64,000 nt of DNA from contig SJRY01000234.1 in the NCBI GenBank assembly GCA_011319805.1, forward strand, positions 1,116,001 through 1,180,000, read 5' to 3'. The first letter of the stretch is position 1, and every line of letters starts with the position of its first letter. Shown here piece by piece: positions 22,048 to 33,403 of this stretch. Under the pieces are notes generated by a model, which was given only the letters and a program-made list of their open reading frames with translations, ran no database searches and was not told where the DNA came from. Origin of the DNA: Macrocybe gigantea. Taxonomy: Eukaryota > Basidiomycota > Agaricomycetes > Agaricales > Callistosporiaceae. The position numbers and the translations under genes were made by a program.

Positions 22048-23032
22048 TCAAGGGAGTGATGGAAAAGAATGGATATGTCGCGTCTGACTGGTCATTTCGC
22101 ATTTATATGCATTGGGGCCAGCCTCGATCGCTGGCCAGACTTTGAATGTTTTGAACGATGAGGTCAGAATGCCTTGTGATTATCTCGGCTGTGGAGACAA
22201 GCCCGCCGAAAGCAAAGACCGTCTGAGCGATTTGAGGATCCTTGACATGGGGATCTTCTTTCTTGGTGGCCTAAATACTATCTTGAACAAGTTCGTCGGA
22301 GGTGATCTGGGCCTCAGTCAGCCACACCCGAAGGCACGCCCAGGGATGGAACATTCCATTCGATGGTTCAGACTGATGGACTAGATCAGAATACATGATT
22401 CGGACCGCATATAAGACTGTCTGTGCATGAAGAGTAAGCAGACGAGGTTCTTACCCAGAAGACCAGATTGATATCAGAATTGAATAACCACGACGAGACA
22501 CGATGACGAACCGTCAACAGGTATCCCAGTCGCACAGCGTCTGTAATCGACGCATATGTTGAATACCTCGAGAAGAGAGATCAGCGAGATTGCCGAGGGG
22601 AGCCGTAGTTTGACGATGCCTTCGGCCCTTTAGAATGCGGAGAACCGATCGTTCATGGTTTAGCTTCGGCACTTCTAACGCTTGCCATCATCCGATGCAT
22701 TAGGATTCTGACGGAGCATTAAGTCTGTCAGAAATCGTGCGTGCGGAAAGCAGCAAGATTGATGCGTGTGTATTGAACAGACAGCGGAATCGGTATATGC
22801 TGAACGCGTGCAAATCGGGTTAACACCGCTGCGCATGAAATCTCGGCAGTCTAAGTATTTGAGCAGTTGGGGATATTGGACAAGTTCAACGCGCCTGAAA
22901 CGGTGTACGCCGACGTGGATTCGAAACAAATAGCGCTTTTGATGGTGTGCAGTGCCACGATCAAACGGACACGTGTCCGCGAAACCATAGAAGCGGGGCA
23001 GTGGAAATATTTCCTCGTTAACGCGCCAGTGC
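22048..23032. promoter_or_regulatory. Divergent intergenic region between P450 and acetyl-CoA transporter
   Basis: About 985 bp between two outward-facing start codons. Short open stretches exist on both strands (for example 22112-22384 on +), but none has recognisable domains. A minus-strand phrase EAQITSDELVQ near 22310 recalls P450-like wording and could be a relic, though I cannot support it further. Confidence 0.35.
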
Positions 23033-25540
23033 ATGCCAATACGCCGAAAAAAAATTACGGAGCTCAACGAAACAAACCACGGAACTCAGGTGGACCAACA
23101 GGGCAAACTAGGGGCCAAGGAGGCAATGAAACCGGTATCCGCATCAGACAATTCGATGGCAGTCTCCTCCTCCCTCAACAGCATCCACATCTCTCCCCGA
23201 ACGCCCAAAACTCCTAGACCGTCTTCTATGGGTGTTGAGGATGCAGAGGAAGGCGTAGAGCTGAGTCTACTGGGAGAGGAAGAGAGGCGTGAGGCAGCTC
23301 GTGGCCTGGACAATGTCGGGGTGGTGCCCAGTAGCGATATCAAGAAGCCTATAGGGGCGAAAGACAAGAGAGGGATGGTGTTGTTGTGCATTTTATGTGA
23401 GCCTGTGCCTATCTGACTTTGAGAGCTATAGCTCATCATTGCCTTCGTGCAGACCTCATACAGGGCGTTCCCGTACGTGTCACTTATACTCCCTGCTACA
23501 CGCCAATAGATGACAATCCGCAAACTCGCACTTTTCACAGTTGGGACTTGCTTTAGGTGCGCTTCGCCCTTAAAAACAGACATCCCTACCTCAACTTGTC
23601 TTTGTCCGTCTTCAGGATCTGTGCCATTTCTGCTGAAAGAACATTTATCGTACTCCCAGCTGGCGACCTTTGCTCTTGCCAGCTACCCGTATTCCCTTAA
23701 ATTATTATGGTCACCTATAGTGGACTCCGTCTACTTTCCCTCCATTGGACGCCGGAAGTCATGGATAATACCAATGCAATTGATAGTGGGCTCTTTGATG
23801 CTGTACATTTCTCTTAATGTTCAAAAACTCCTTGACAATGTGCGTCTTGGGAGCTCTCGTACTATCTGATGTCTGACAACCGCATCTAGCCTGGCGAAAA
23901 CGTCACAGAATTGGCAATTATTTTCACGTCTTTGGTCTTTTTCTCCGCGACTCAAGGTTAGTTCAAGAGCTCGCTTTCCAACTGCTCCACAGTTAACTTC
24001 TTCTTACAGATATCGCCGTAGATGGTAAGCGTTGCTGTTCATGAGGTTGACGTCTTTAACTGGAACCCTAGGATGGGCTTTGACACTTCTATCTCAGGAT
24101 TGTCTGTCCTATGCATCTACATGCCAAACAATTGGCCTCAACACGGGCTTCTTTGCATCCTTCACGGTTTTCTTAGCCTTCAACAGTGAAGCATTTGCGT
24201 GAGTCTGAATTAGGCCACGCAACTCTGTGGCTCATTCCGTGTCAGGGCGAAATGGGGTGTTCCGCGGCTTACCTTGGGCGCATATCTCAAATTCTGGAGC
24301 GTGATATGCTATACGGTCACAGTGTGGCTACTATTATTCAAGAAGGAGGTGAGTACTCGGCGATATACCCTCATATAGAATTCACATAGCTGACTTTCCC
24401 AGGATAAAGAACCACCTACGAATGCCGACATGAGCATAAAAGCGGTATACAAGACGATCTGGACGATTTGCAAACTTCGCCGTAAGTTGTTTTTTTTTCC
24501 TTCTTGTACATATCTTCGACGAAATTGAATGCTGTCTCGCAGACGTCCAATTACTTCTGGTTGTCCACCTTGTCGCAAAAATTGGCTTTGCTGCCAACGA
24601 TGCCGTCACTTCCCTGAAAATGGTCGAAAAAGGTTTTAAAAGAGAGGACTTGGCCCTCGTCGTATTGATAGATTTCCCATTCCAAATCATGGGAGGATGG
24701 CTCGCGGCAAAATGGTCTCGTGGCGACCAACCCCTTCGGCCTTGGATTTGGGCGTTCCTGCCTCGACTTCTCTTCGCCCTTATAGCAACACTGGTCGTAT
24801 ATTGGTTTCCTAAGCCCCCCATCTCCACTGGCTTCTTCATTTTCCTCATTATCCACACCGTCATGTCTTCTTTCGCATCGTGCGCAGCTTATCCTTTCGT
24901 TCATTTGGCCCATATTAACGAGGTACTCAGAACTGTCCAATTCGTCGGAATTTCGGCCTTCCATACGAGAATATCTGATCCTTTGATAGGTGGGACATAT
25001 ATGACTGTGAGTGCACATTTTCTATAGCTACGACCATCTTTCTTAAGGATCCATAGCTGCTCAACACCTTTACGAATATGGGTGGCACATGGCCAAAATG
25101 GTTTGTCCTGAAAGGCAAGCTTTGGTATAAGCAAGGTCGCGGCAGATGGCTCATTCTCACATATAGGGGTCGATTTGCTCAGTGACGCAACGTGCCAAGT
25201 CGCCAACGCTGGTATGGACATTGCTATCAAAGGCATGGTAGTCACGAGAACTGTTTGCTCCATGTCTAACCGTTCTTGTAGCGACAGAATGTGTTTCTGA
25301 GCACGGGAAGGCCATGTGCAAAGACATCAACGGCATCTGCATTACGAAACGGGATGGTTACTACTCCATCTCTGCGCTATGCATGATCTTGGGAGGGGTG
25401 TTGTTGATAACGTTTATTATACCCAAGGCACGTCATTTACAAGGCAAGTCTCTCCGATCCTCCTGTAGTATCTTTTGGCGTGTGTACTGACGGCCTCTCT
25501 AGCGCTCCCAATATCGGTCTGGCGGGTTAAAATGGACTGA
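23033..25540 (+). CDS. Acetyl-CoA transporter of the ER membrane (SLC33A1/Acatn family)
   Basis: Members of this family (human AT-1) carry acetyl-CoA into the endoplasmic reticulum lumen. A 115-residue polar N-terminus is followed by about 12 membrane helices. Landmarks: YLIQGVPLGLALGSVPFLLK, WSPIVDSVYFPSIGRRKSW, FFSATQDIAVDGWALTLLS, FHTRISDPLIGGTYMTLLNT, GGTWPKWFVLK and ATECVSEHGK. Fourteen exons close to 600 codons: 23033-23396, 23453-23472, 23541-23556, 23616-23839, 23890-23956, 24010-24024, 24072-24198, 24246-24348, 24403-24481, 24543-25006, 25057-25114, 25167-25232, 25282-25443, 25503-25540. Three exons are only 15-20 nt. The last three introns (25115-25166, 25233-25281, 25444-25502) all begin with GC. 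Confidence 0.92.
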
Positions 25541-25976
25541 AACTGGTACGATCACTGTAAACCTTTACTCGTGCAGCGTGAATGATTTGAGGGGGTATAG
25601 TCACTCAGTCAGTCTTCCGAACTTCCTATGTTAAAAATCCGACTTAGCAATTGTACTTTATTGCCATGTTGAAGGCGGAAATGTTAGAAGATGCTCGTCG
25701 GCTTCTATTCTGGCTATAACAAGGGCTGTTAGAGTTGGCATTAAGATGACGCCGCCATGTCGTTATTCCAATCTCGAACGTCTCAATAATCGACCAGCCG
25801 TAGAAAAGATGCTATGAAGAGTTACCGTGTGCAGCAAACGCAGTGTCCTGCCCTAAAGTATGCAGAAAGGCTGTTGTGTATTATTTTCCACGTGTGAATA
25901 CCAGTTCCTCGCAATCTGGACGTTTCGCCAAAAAAAAAATCTGTAGCCCCAACTCTCGTCTCAAACGAACACTACC
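25541..25976. other. Intergenic region between acetyl-CoA transporter and GYF gene
   Basis: 436 bp downstream of one gene and upstream of the next, both rightward. I see no gene. It should hold the GYF gene promoter, with a CT/A-rich stretch just before 25977. Confidence 0.4.
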
Positions 25977-28900
25977 ATGTCTACTGCTTCCATGCATTTC
26001 GGTCCTGAGTGGATGCGCACCAAGTCCCAGAACCAGGCGCGTTCTCAACAACCACCTTCGCCTCCCCCAACTTCTGCTCCCGCGGCTAGCGCGTCTACAT
26101 ATTCTGCTCTCCTCTCTTCTGCTCCCACCGCACAGTACGGAAAGCATGATGAGGCATACCCGTTTCGATATTCAAAGGAAGAACTTTTGAGAATCTATAA
26201 AGAGGGTGGTGGTCGGGGTGGATTAGGTCTCGAAGTGGAAAAATGGGAAGGAGTCGTGAGGGAGCTAGGGAACGAACCCATAGGTCTACGTGAAATGGGT
26301 GAAGCTGAGAAGAAGGTTGGTAGGATGCCTTTGCACTTGCAATTCTGTCATATTGTTCTGATGATGTTCACCGTAATTCAGCTTTTTGCGACTCCACTCA
26401 ATTCCGACCTTCGTCGGCGCCAGTCGACCGATTATCTTTCTCTCTCGACGCAGTCACCGGGAGCTGAAAGAACACGTTTTAATCCAAATGGGCCAACGTC
26501 AGGCACTAATAGTCCATTGAGAGAGCGTTTTGGCCAACTCAGGCGGAGGGATGGCTCAGGTGCATTCTGACAGCTTTTTTTTTTTGCGGATGCCCTTTCT
26601 ATATTCTAATTTCATCCTCAAGATCAACCAGCTGTCACGATCCCTCGTAAACCGTCGATTTCCACTTTGCAAGGACCTCTGATTTCTCCGCGTGAGGCCC
26701 TTCCATCACCCAGGACCAGGGTCGGCTACGGTGCGAACTTTGACGGCATCCTCAGTAATGCAGACTCCTGGGTTGCTCGACGACGTGCTTCGGAAGCTTC
26801 GCTTAAATCTGGAGTTGGGACTTTGAAGGAAGCTAGCAGTGATGGCAGGACAGCGGAGATTCGGGAGGAAGTAGAAGACGGCGCGAATGAAGACAATCCA
26901 GAGAAGAGTGTGGAGAAACCTAATCCAGTTCAAAGCCAACCGCCTTCGGAGCCTGCACCATCTCAACAAAATGATACCGCCATCCAAGATATCGTGCACG
27001 ACGTGGACCAGTCGTCGTTGACCAGAAATAAACCTAACATTCCAGAGAATGAGGTCCCGGCCGTTGCGCCTCCTGATATCCCCGATCTCGCTAGCATGGA
27101 ATGGCTATATAAAGATCCATCGGGTCAAGTCCAAGGTATAGTTTTGAGTGGCTACCAGGGTGTTCTTTTGCTCACTAGGTTATTCAGGACCCTTCCGAGC
27201 GGATCTTATGCAGAAATGGTTTGATGATGGTTACTTTACTCCTGATTTACCGATGAAGCGACTACATCTCGACGCTCACTGGTCAACTGTAGAGGAGTTA
27301 TTATATCGCTCTACTGGTGGGAAGTTGTTCCTATCCGCGTTAGCGCCCTCTATGCCGCCTGGACTGGCGCATAGGACCGATTCACCACTATCCACTTACT
27401 CCTTCCCATCTGATCTACACTTCCACAGCGGCCCATATCAACCAGCACCTTTGCGAAACCTGCGCAGCTCGACCTTGGATTCCTTCGGTTCTAACGCATC
27501 CGATTCTCCGTCATCCTCCTTTGGCGCCGGGAGATTCGGCAATGGCTCCCCGGATCCCAATGCGTTCGGTGGTAGGGGCAGTTACTCTGTTGGCGACGGT
27601 TCAGGTTCTCGGGTCGGATCGATCTCCTCAATACCCGACCCTGTAACAGGATACTCCCGATTGCAAAATTATAGTGAGGGATCTGCAGACCCTTCCTTAG
27701 CCTCGAGGACCGCATTTGGCGCCATGGGCCCTAGCCGAGGTTCCTCTGCTGACAGTTACAGCTATGCTCGAGCGTACAGTCCCGGACAAAGCACATGGAA
27801 CGCGGTGCCAAATACAACTGCTGCGAGCTACGACGCAGTGGCTTTAGGAAGGGGAGCCAATGATGCTTATGGTCTTGGAGGTAGCCCCGCCTTTGGCGAC
27901 GTCACTACGTATCGAACTGCAGAATACGGTCAGCATAGCGGTCTCGGCCTTCATCAAGGACAAGTGCAACAATTTCCTCTTGAGTCTCAGTTCCCGGGTT
28001 CTCAACCACTCCATCATCAAGCTTCGAGCAACCATGTATCATATTCACATTTATCGAATACTGTCACCCATATTAATACCACACAAAGTTCGTGGCCCAC
28101 CACTCACCTCAGCCAGCCAACCAACTACGATCTTCCTTCGCCAGTTTCTACTACCGTCACAACACAAGGTACTGCTCCACTCTCAGAGCCGGTCACGAAC
28201 TGGGGACAACCTCTTAACCCGCCTGTTTCCACCAGCCAAATCTCGCCATGGGCAGCTACATCGCAAGGCCTCACTGAAGCGAATTGGAAAGAGCCGGAAC
28301 CCGTCGATGTCGCTCCCGGCGCTACCGACGAGCCAGTCTCTCGGCTCACCCGACCCCAGGTTATACCTCCTCAGCTTGCACCTCCCGCCCCAAAACCCGC
28401 CAGTCCTGCTGAGGCCGCGAAGCTCCCTCCGCCTCCTAGCAAGTTCAAGACAAAATCGACTCAACCCATTGAACATCCACCTCCGCCAGTCCAAAAACAG
28501 ACTTCCCAGCCGCCCACCTCCGACGCTGTCGTTACGGCTCCTCAACCTTCGGCACCGAAGCCTGCATGGTCAAAGGATGACGACGGCAAAGGCCTCAAGG
28601 CTCCCAGCGCTTCCGTCAGTCTGCGAGAAATCCAAGAAGCCGAGGCTAAGCGCGCCGACGCTCGAAAAGTCGCGGAAAGGGAGAAAGAGCGCGCTGTTCG
28701 TGCCACCGCTGCAGCGGCAGCTAACGACGCCAAGGAAGATATGCAGACCTTTACGGCCACGTGGGGCTTGCCGACATCGCAAGTCGGAAGCCGTGCACCC
28801 GCAACTCCTAAAGAGACAGTTGCTCTAACACAACCAGCAGCAGCTGTGCCTTCTCATGCTGTATGGACTGCGGCCGCCAAAGCACCCGTAGCCAAAAAAA

Positions 28901-29721
28901 CCATGAAGGAGATCCAGGAGGAGGAAGAACGACGCAAGAAATTGGCCGTCAAGGAAACCGCTGCCTCCGCCGCCAGAAGGGCGTATGCCGAAACCACTAC
29001 CAAGGCAAGTCCTGGTGTTGCAGTAAATTTCTGCGTTTCACATTTTCTGACGTTCTTTTACAGATTGCACCCTCTGCGCAGAGCCAGAACACCAACCCAT
29101 GGACGACAGTCGGTCCAGGAGGCAAGCCAACTGCTGCTGCTGTCGCTGCATCTTTGCGTCCTGTCGCCACGGTGCCTGCGGTAACGAACGGCCCTTCGGC
29201 TCCACGCGTCAACGGAGCCACTCCTGTGCGGACCTCGCCCGCTACGTCTTCTCCTAAGCCAGCTCCCGCGGCCATTAAAGTCGACGAAATTATTTCTCCT
29301 TCGCATGAGTTCCTCAAATGGCTGAGCGATTCCCTCAAAGGACTGAACAGTTCTGTCAATGGTTGGTCCTTCTCTTACTCCATGAGAATATTCGGTCTGA
29401 ATCCCCCTTTCTCATACACAAGTCGAGGAGATCATGTCCATGCTTCTATCCTTCCCTTTGGATCCTGATGCATCGACCGTGGAGCTCATATCGGAACTTA
29501 TATACGCGAACAGCACGACACTGGATGGCAGACGCTTCGCATCAGAATACATCAGCAAGCGGAAGGCGGACGCCGCGGCCCGCAAGGGTGCTGCTGCTAC
29601 CGGCAAGCCCTCGACGAAACCCGTCTCCATTGCGGACGTCGTCAAAGCGGCACCGAAGCCCGCACAGTCAGAGTGGGGATTCAAGGTGGTCAACAAAAAG
29701 AAGAAAGGCAACAGGGCTTGA
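25977..29721 (+). CDS. GYF-domain protein (SMY2/GIGYF-like)
   Basis: GYF domains bind proline-rich peptides. The SMY2/GIGYF group links to mRNA repression and vesicle traffic. The domain lies at about residues 325-380, with MEWLYKDPSGQVQGPF and MQKWFDDGYFTPDLPMKR. It is preceded by a disordered, Ser/Arg-rich N-terminus and followed by about 500 residues rich in Ser, Pro, Gln and Gly. A charged coiled-coil-like stretch (EIQEAEAKRADARKVAERE) and a C-terminal helical region (EFLKWLSDSLKGLN, EEIMSMLLSFPLD) come last. Exons: 25977-26315, 26382-26559, 26623-27135, 27188-29004, 29064-29361, 29423-29721, giving 1147 residues. The first intron is 66 nt and stop-free. The fourth (29005-29063) starts with GC (gcaagt). 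Confidence 0.88.
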
Positions 29722-31561
29722 ACATATCACTGCATTATCATATCTACATATATTCTCACTCCATTGTATACCACTGGTATTGTTATGTCAGGTATGATGT
29801 ACAGTACATACCATAATTTGCCAAGTCTCCATGTACACCATCTTCTAAGGAGTACTTGTAACGACGTCGGATACCGATGGTATCGCAGTGTTAAGACAAC
29901 AGAACAATCTAGCAGTATTCTCTCAATTCCGAAAAAGAATCAACACGGAAGAAGAAATACAGGTTCACAAATCCGTTTCAGGGAATCCCCGCCGGGGATG
30001 TGCTTTCGTACACATACGCCGCTCATCTACCATGAATGCATAGCTTCTGAGGTCCAAGCAGACCTATGGAACGACAACTGCTCCGCCCACAGTTGGAACA
30101 GTTTTCCGCGCTCACACAACTGACGCCATTCTTTATTTTTGATGTTCCCCGAAAAAGACGCCGCGGAACCTCTCTCGTTCTTCTGCGGGGCCGCCTCCGT
30201 GTACAGCCTCTAGATCATCGGGACCTTGCAGCTACCGGGGAAGGAGGGCGCGCTGCCAAAGCTCTGAACAAAGAATGATGGCCAGATGATGACAAGAGTC
30301 GGAAATATGGGCGTCCGGAAAGGGACGTGGATGTAAATGGTGCAACACGCATCACGGCAGGGAGCATGGTAGATCCCGATTGAAGCCCAGCAAGGCGGTA
30401 AGTTACTCTGCGAGGGCCAATTCAAGGGACACTCACAGAAACATTAAAGACTTGTCGGGCATGAGTTTACACCATTCTCGTCGTTCGAGAAATCGACGGC
30501 AATAGTGCGTTGCATGCCTGGCCATTAGTGATACTCTTAAGCATTGTAAAGGCGACTGGACCATACTAGCCTCTAGTCCTCAGGACTCCACTCAAGTCAT
30601 CTTTTTAAAAGAGGCAAAGGCGATCAGATTTAGCGAATTAATATTATAGATGCTGACCAAAATAAGACCGAAAGCAAGATCGCTTTGTTTGCGAGTCATG
30701 ATCATAAAGTGAACATCCGCGTTGTTCGATTCGTCGTAATATACAATACAAGCTCGGCTGCAAATGAAATGAGGTCTGTAATGAAAATGAAGACGGCACG
30801 TCAGCCGGTAGCCATGTCTGCGATATTGGAGATCTGCGAAGTCGCGTCGGGCCCGTCGGAGCGTCGCCTGGAAAAGATGACATCTTTGAGGACTTGAACA
30901 ATTGGGCCATGCTGACCAAAGTTCGTGCTGACCAGGGATGTCACCGAGCGAGACCGAAGGAAAGGGAGCCAGTCTATAAATTCTGTCCTCACCTGACATC
31001 ACCTTTTGCTGAAACTACAATTAATCGGACGCACAGTGGTAGAACGGCATCAACATACCTTGCCCTGCCATACAGACTGGGTGATCATCTATGATATAGT
31101 GCTAACGCGCACGCCTCCCGCCGAGATGATCATCACGTCTGGACAGTCATCAATTTCCTGGCGTCATAGGGTATCTGGTCGATCGCTTCCGCTCTGCCGA
31201 AGCTCATCTGTGACAAGACGAACGAGGATGATATGGAGGCGAGTGGTGCGCTCTACGGCGCTTGGACGTGCGGAACGTCGTAGGCATGGGCCTCATCACA
31301 AGCTCTGCTATATTCTAGGTCAGACGGAGATAAGGCTTGCAGGACGAGGAATTCGGTGAAGGTTTTGGGACTGCCTACGGTCATACAAATTGAGGAATGA
31401 GGGAAATGATATTTTAGCGAATCCTCAAAGGCTTCAACGCCAGCCACCTGCTGATTTTGTGCTTCTATATTTTTTGACGTTAGAGAATAATATTCGTTTT
31501 CGTCGTGAAGCCTTCAGACATTTGCGATGGTTATGTCATCATTTTGTCATTCCTATTTCCC
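29722..31561. other. 1.8-kb stretch without a supportable gene
   Basis: Only scattered short frames. The best is on the minus strand at 30592-31002, with a hydrophobic end (DLAFGLILVSIYNINSLNL) and neighbouring frames such as RAVFIFITDLISF on the other side of a stop. This could be the relic of a membrane protein gene, but no splice model gave a coherent protein. The part near 31561 must hold the COQ3 promoter. Confidence 0.35.
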
Positions 31562-32629
31562 ATGAGTGTGTTTCGCCTGGGACGCACCATACATCGCCAA
31601 TTGCATGCATCAGCGGGCCAGACCACCGTCAATGCTGAAGAAATAGCACACTTTTCGCGCCTTTCGTCACAGTGGTGGGATGAGCAAGGGGAATTTGGGC
31701 TCTTACACAGGATGAACCCTGTGCGAATGCAGTTCATCCGCGACAAGCTGTTGGAAATCGCCAGGGAAGGCGCAAATGAAGACGTAGCACCGCAGGATGT
31801 TCTTAAGGATTTGGACGTCCTGGATGTTGGTTGTGGTGGTGGGCTTCTATCTGAGGTTCGTCCAGCGTGTCCGTCGTTGACCTGAGTTCATAATACTGAT
31901 TTGCTGAAGAGTCTCGCGAGACTCGGTGCACGTACAACGGGCATCGACGCGTCAGAATCTAATATACGTATGGCAAAAGTCCATGCCGCCGCAGACGGAG
32001 CTCTCAGCAACCTCACATACATTCATGCACCGGCTGAGACGCTTCTGGAATCCTCTAAGCAATTCGACATAGTGTGTTCTATGGAGGTCATCGAACACGT
32101 CGAAAATCCCTCTTCTTTTCTTTCCACTTGTGCTGAACTGGTTAAGGTGTGTCTCCTTTGTTCGCTTCGGGTGTCCTTCCTGTTGTTGAGGTCTCAATTT
32201 TTTCAGCCAGGTGGTCACCTATTCCTCTCCACCATTTCCCGCACCCCTTTGGCGTATCTCTTGACAATTTTCCTCGCTGAAGATGTTTTACGCATGGTTT
32301 CGCGGGGGACCCACACGTATTCCAAATACATCAGACCCTCCGAACTCGTTTCCTTTTTCCAAAAGTATCGGTCTCCCATACAAACCGGCGTTTCCTCCAA
32401 TACTCTGATGACTCTATCCTTGACGGACCCTTGGATATCTCCTAACTCATCACCCCACTCTCTCATACGTACTCAAGCGGAGATTCGGGGTCTCATCTAC
32501 AATCCTCTACAGGGAAGATGGATTCTCGCTGGCAGGAACGCTTGGTGTACGACGGATTGCAATTACATGTTTTGGGTTCGCAAGCCTGTCGTCCAAGTTC
32601 ATAACAGCGCCCTTGCTTCAACAAAATGA
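31562..32629 (+). CDS. COQ3: Ubiquinone biosynthesis O-methyltransferase COQ3
   Basis: Carries out both O-methylations of coenzyme Q synthesis in the mitochondrial matrix, using S-adenosylmethionine. The N-terminus is a short presequence (MSVFRLGRTIHRQLHAS). SAM-binding motif I is LDVLDVGCGGGLLSE, followed by GIDASESNIRMAKVHA, then FDIVCSMEVIEHVENP and PGGHLFLSTISRTPLAYLLTI. The C-terminus has RTQAEIRGLIYNP and CNYMFWVRKP. Exons: 31562-31855, 31910-32146, 32207-32629, giving 317 residues. The first intron uses a gttcgt donor. The loop at about 32365-32460 (RSPIQTGVSSNT onward) is longer than I expect for the family and may contain a further unspotted intron. Confidence 0.9.
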
Positions 32630-33403
32630 AATTATTTTGACGCTCCAGTCAACACCTAAGCTCGCATCAGCAAGCTTCCAAGAGCGTCTTTGCGGTGCGT
32701 GACAAAAACAGCGAGTCCCGATAAGGCCAACATCCCAGCCTATGGTCATGCTTCAGTGGACTCAACTCCAGCTTGATTTGCAAGAATACTTCTTGAGGAA
32801 GCAAGCTCTCAAACAGTATATATTGCTTCGCTCGTTTCGGCATCTGCAGGTCTTGAATTGAATAAATGCATATCCTTTTTCATCTGTTCTCTCTCATCCT
32901 CTTGCACCGGGACCTCGTATCCCGGTCCCCGCCGTTGACGTCCATACTTGGTCCGGTTATTAACCTTGGGCTATGCTGCGTTTGCGGGTAATACGGCATC
33001 TCCAGCTAGTCAAACGAACGGACCTGTGACGTTCTTTGGCAATATACCTTATGCTTAGCCTCTTCTTGGGAACCTGCGCTTCCGCGCGCCTTAGATGTTG
33101 AATGAAAGTGGAATCAACGGATGCGACGGAATCGGGGCTCCATAAACCAGCAGTCATCGGCGTCGGTTCTGAAGGTACACTGCTCCAGTGAACATAAGAA
33201 AACGTGATAGTTTGGTCTTAAACAAAATGTTTCAACCTGAATATCTGGTAGAAGAATATTACAGTTTTCGTATTTTACATGAATTCATACTCCATTTCTT
33301 TCAAGGCATCTCCTAGAGGCAAGCAATCACATTCATAATACAACTGGGTAAAAAATGAAAAAAAGAAGGCCATGGAGAGCGCTCTCCGCTTGCCAGTGGC
33401 TCA
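32630..33403. other. Convergent intergenic region between COQ3 and BAG gene
   Basis: About 770 bp holding the 3' ends of both genes. I see nothing else that can be supported. Confidence 0.4.

Noticed and set aside
22112..22384. Plus-strand 90-residue frame in the P450/transporter gap
   Set aside because: Not similar to any family I know, and its start lies right at the P450 promoter.
26316..26381. Reading the GYF first intron as coding
   Set aside because: It is open, but starts gttggt and ends attcag, and codes for a hydrophobic piece out of keeping with the disordered region around it.
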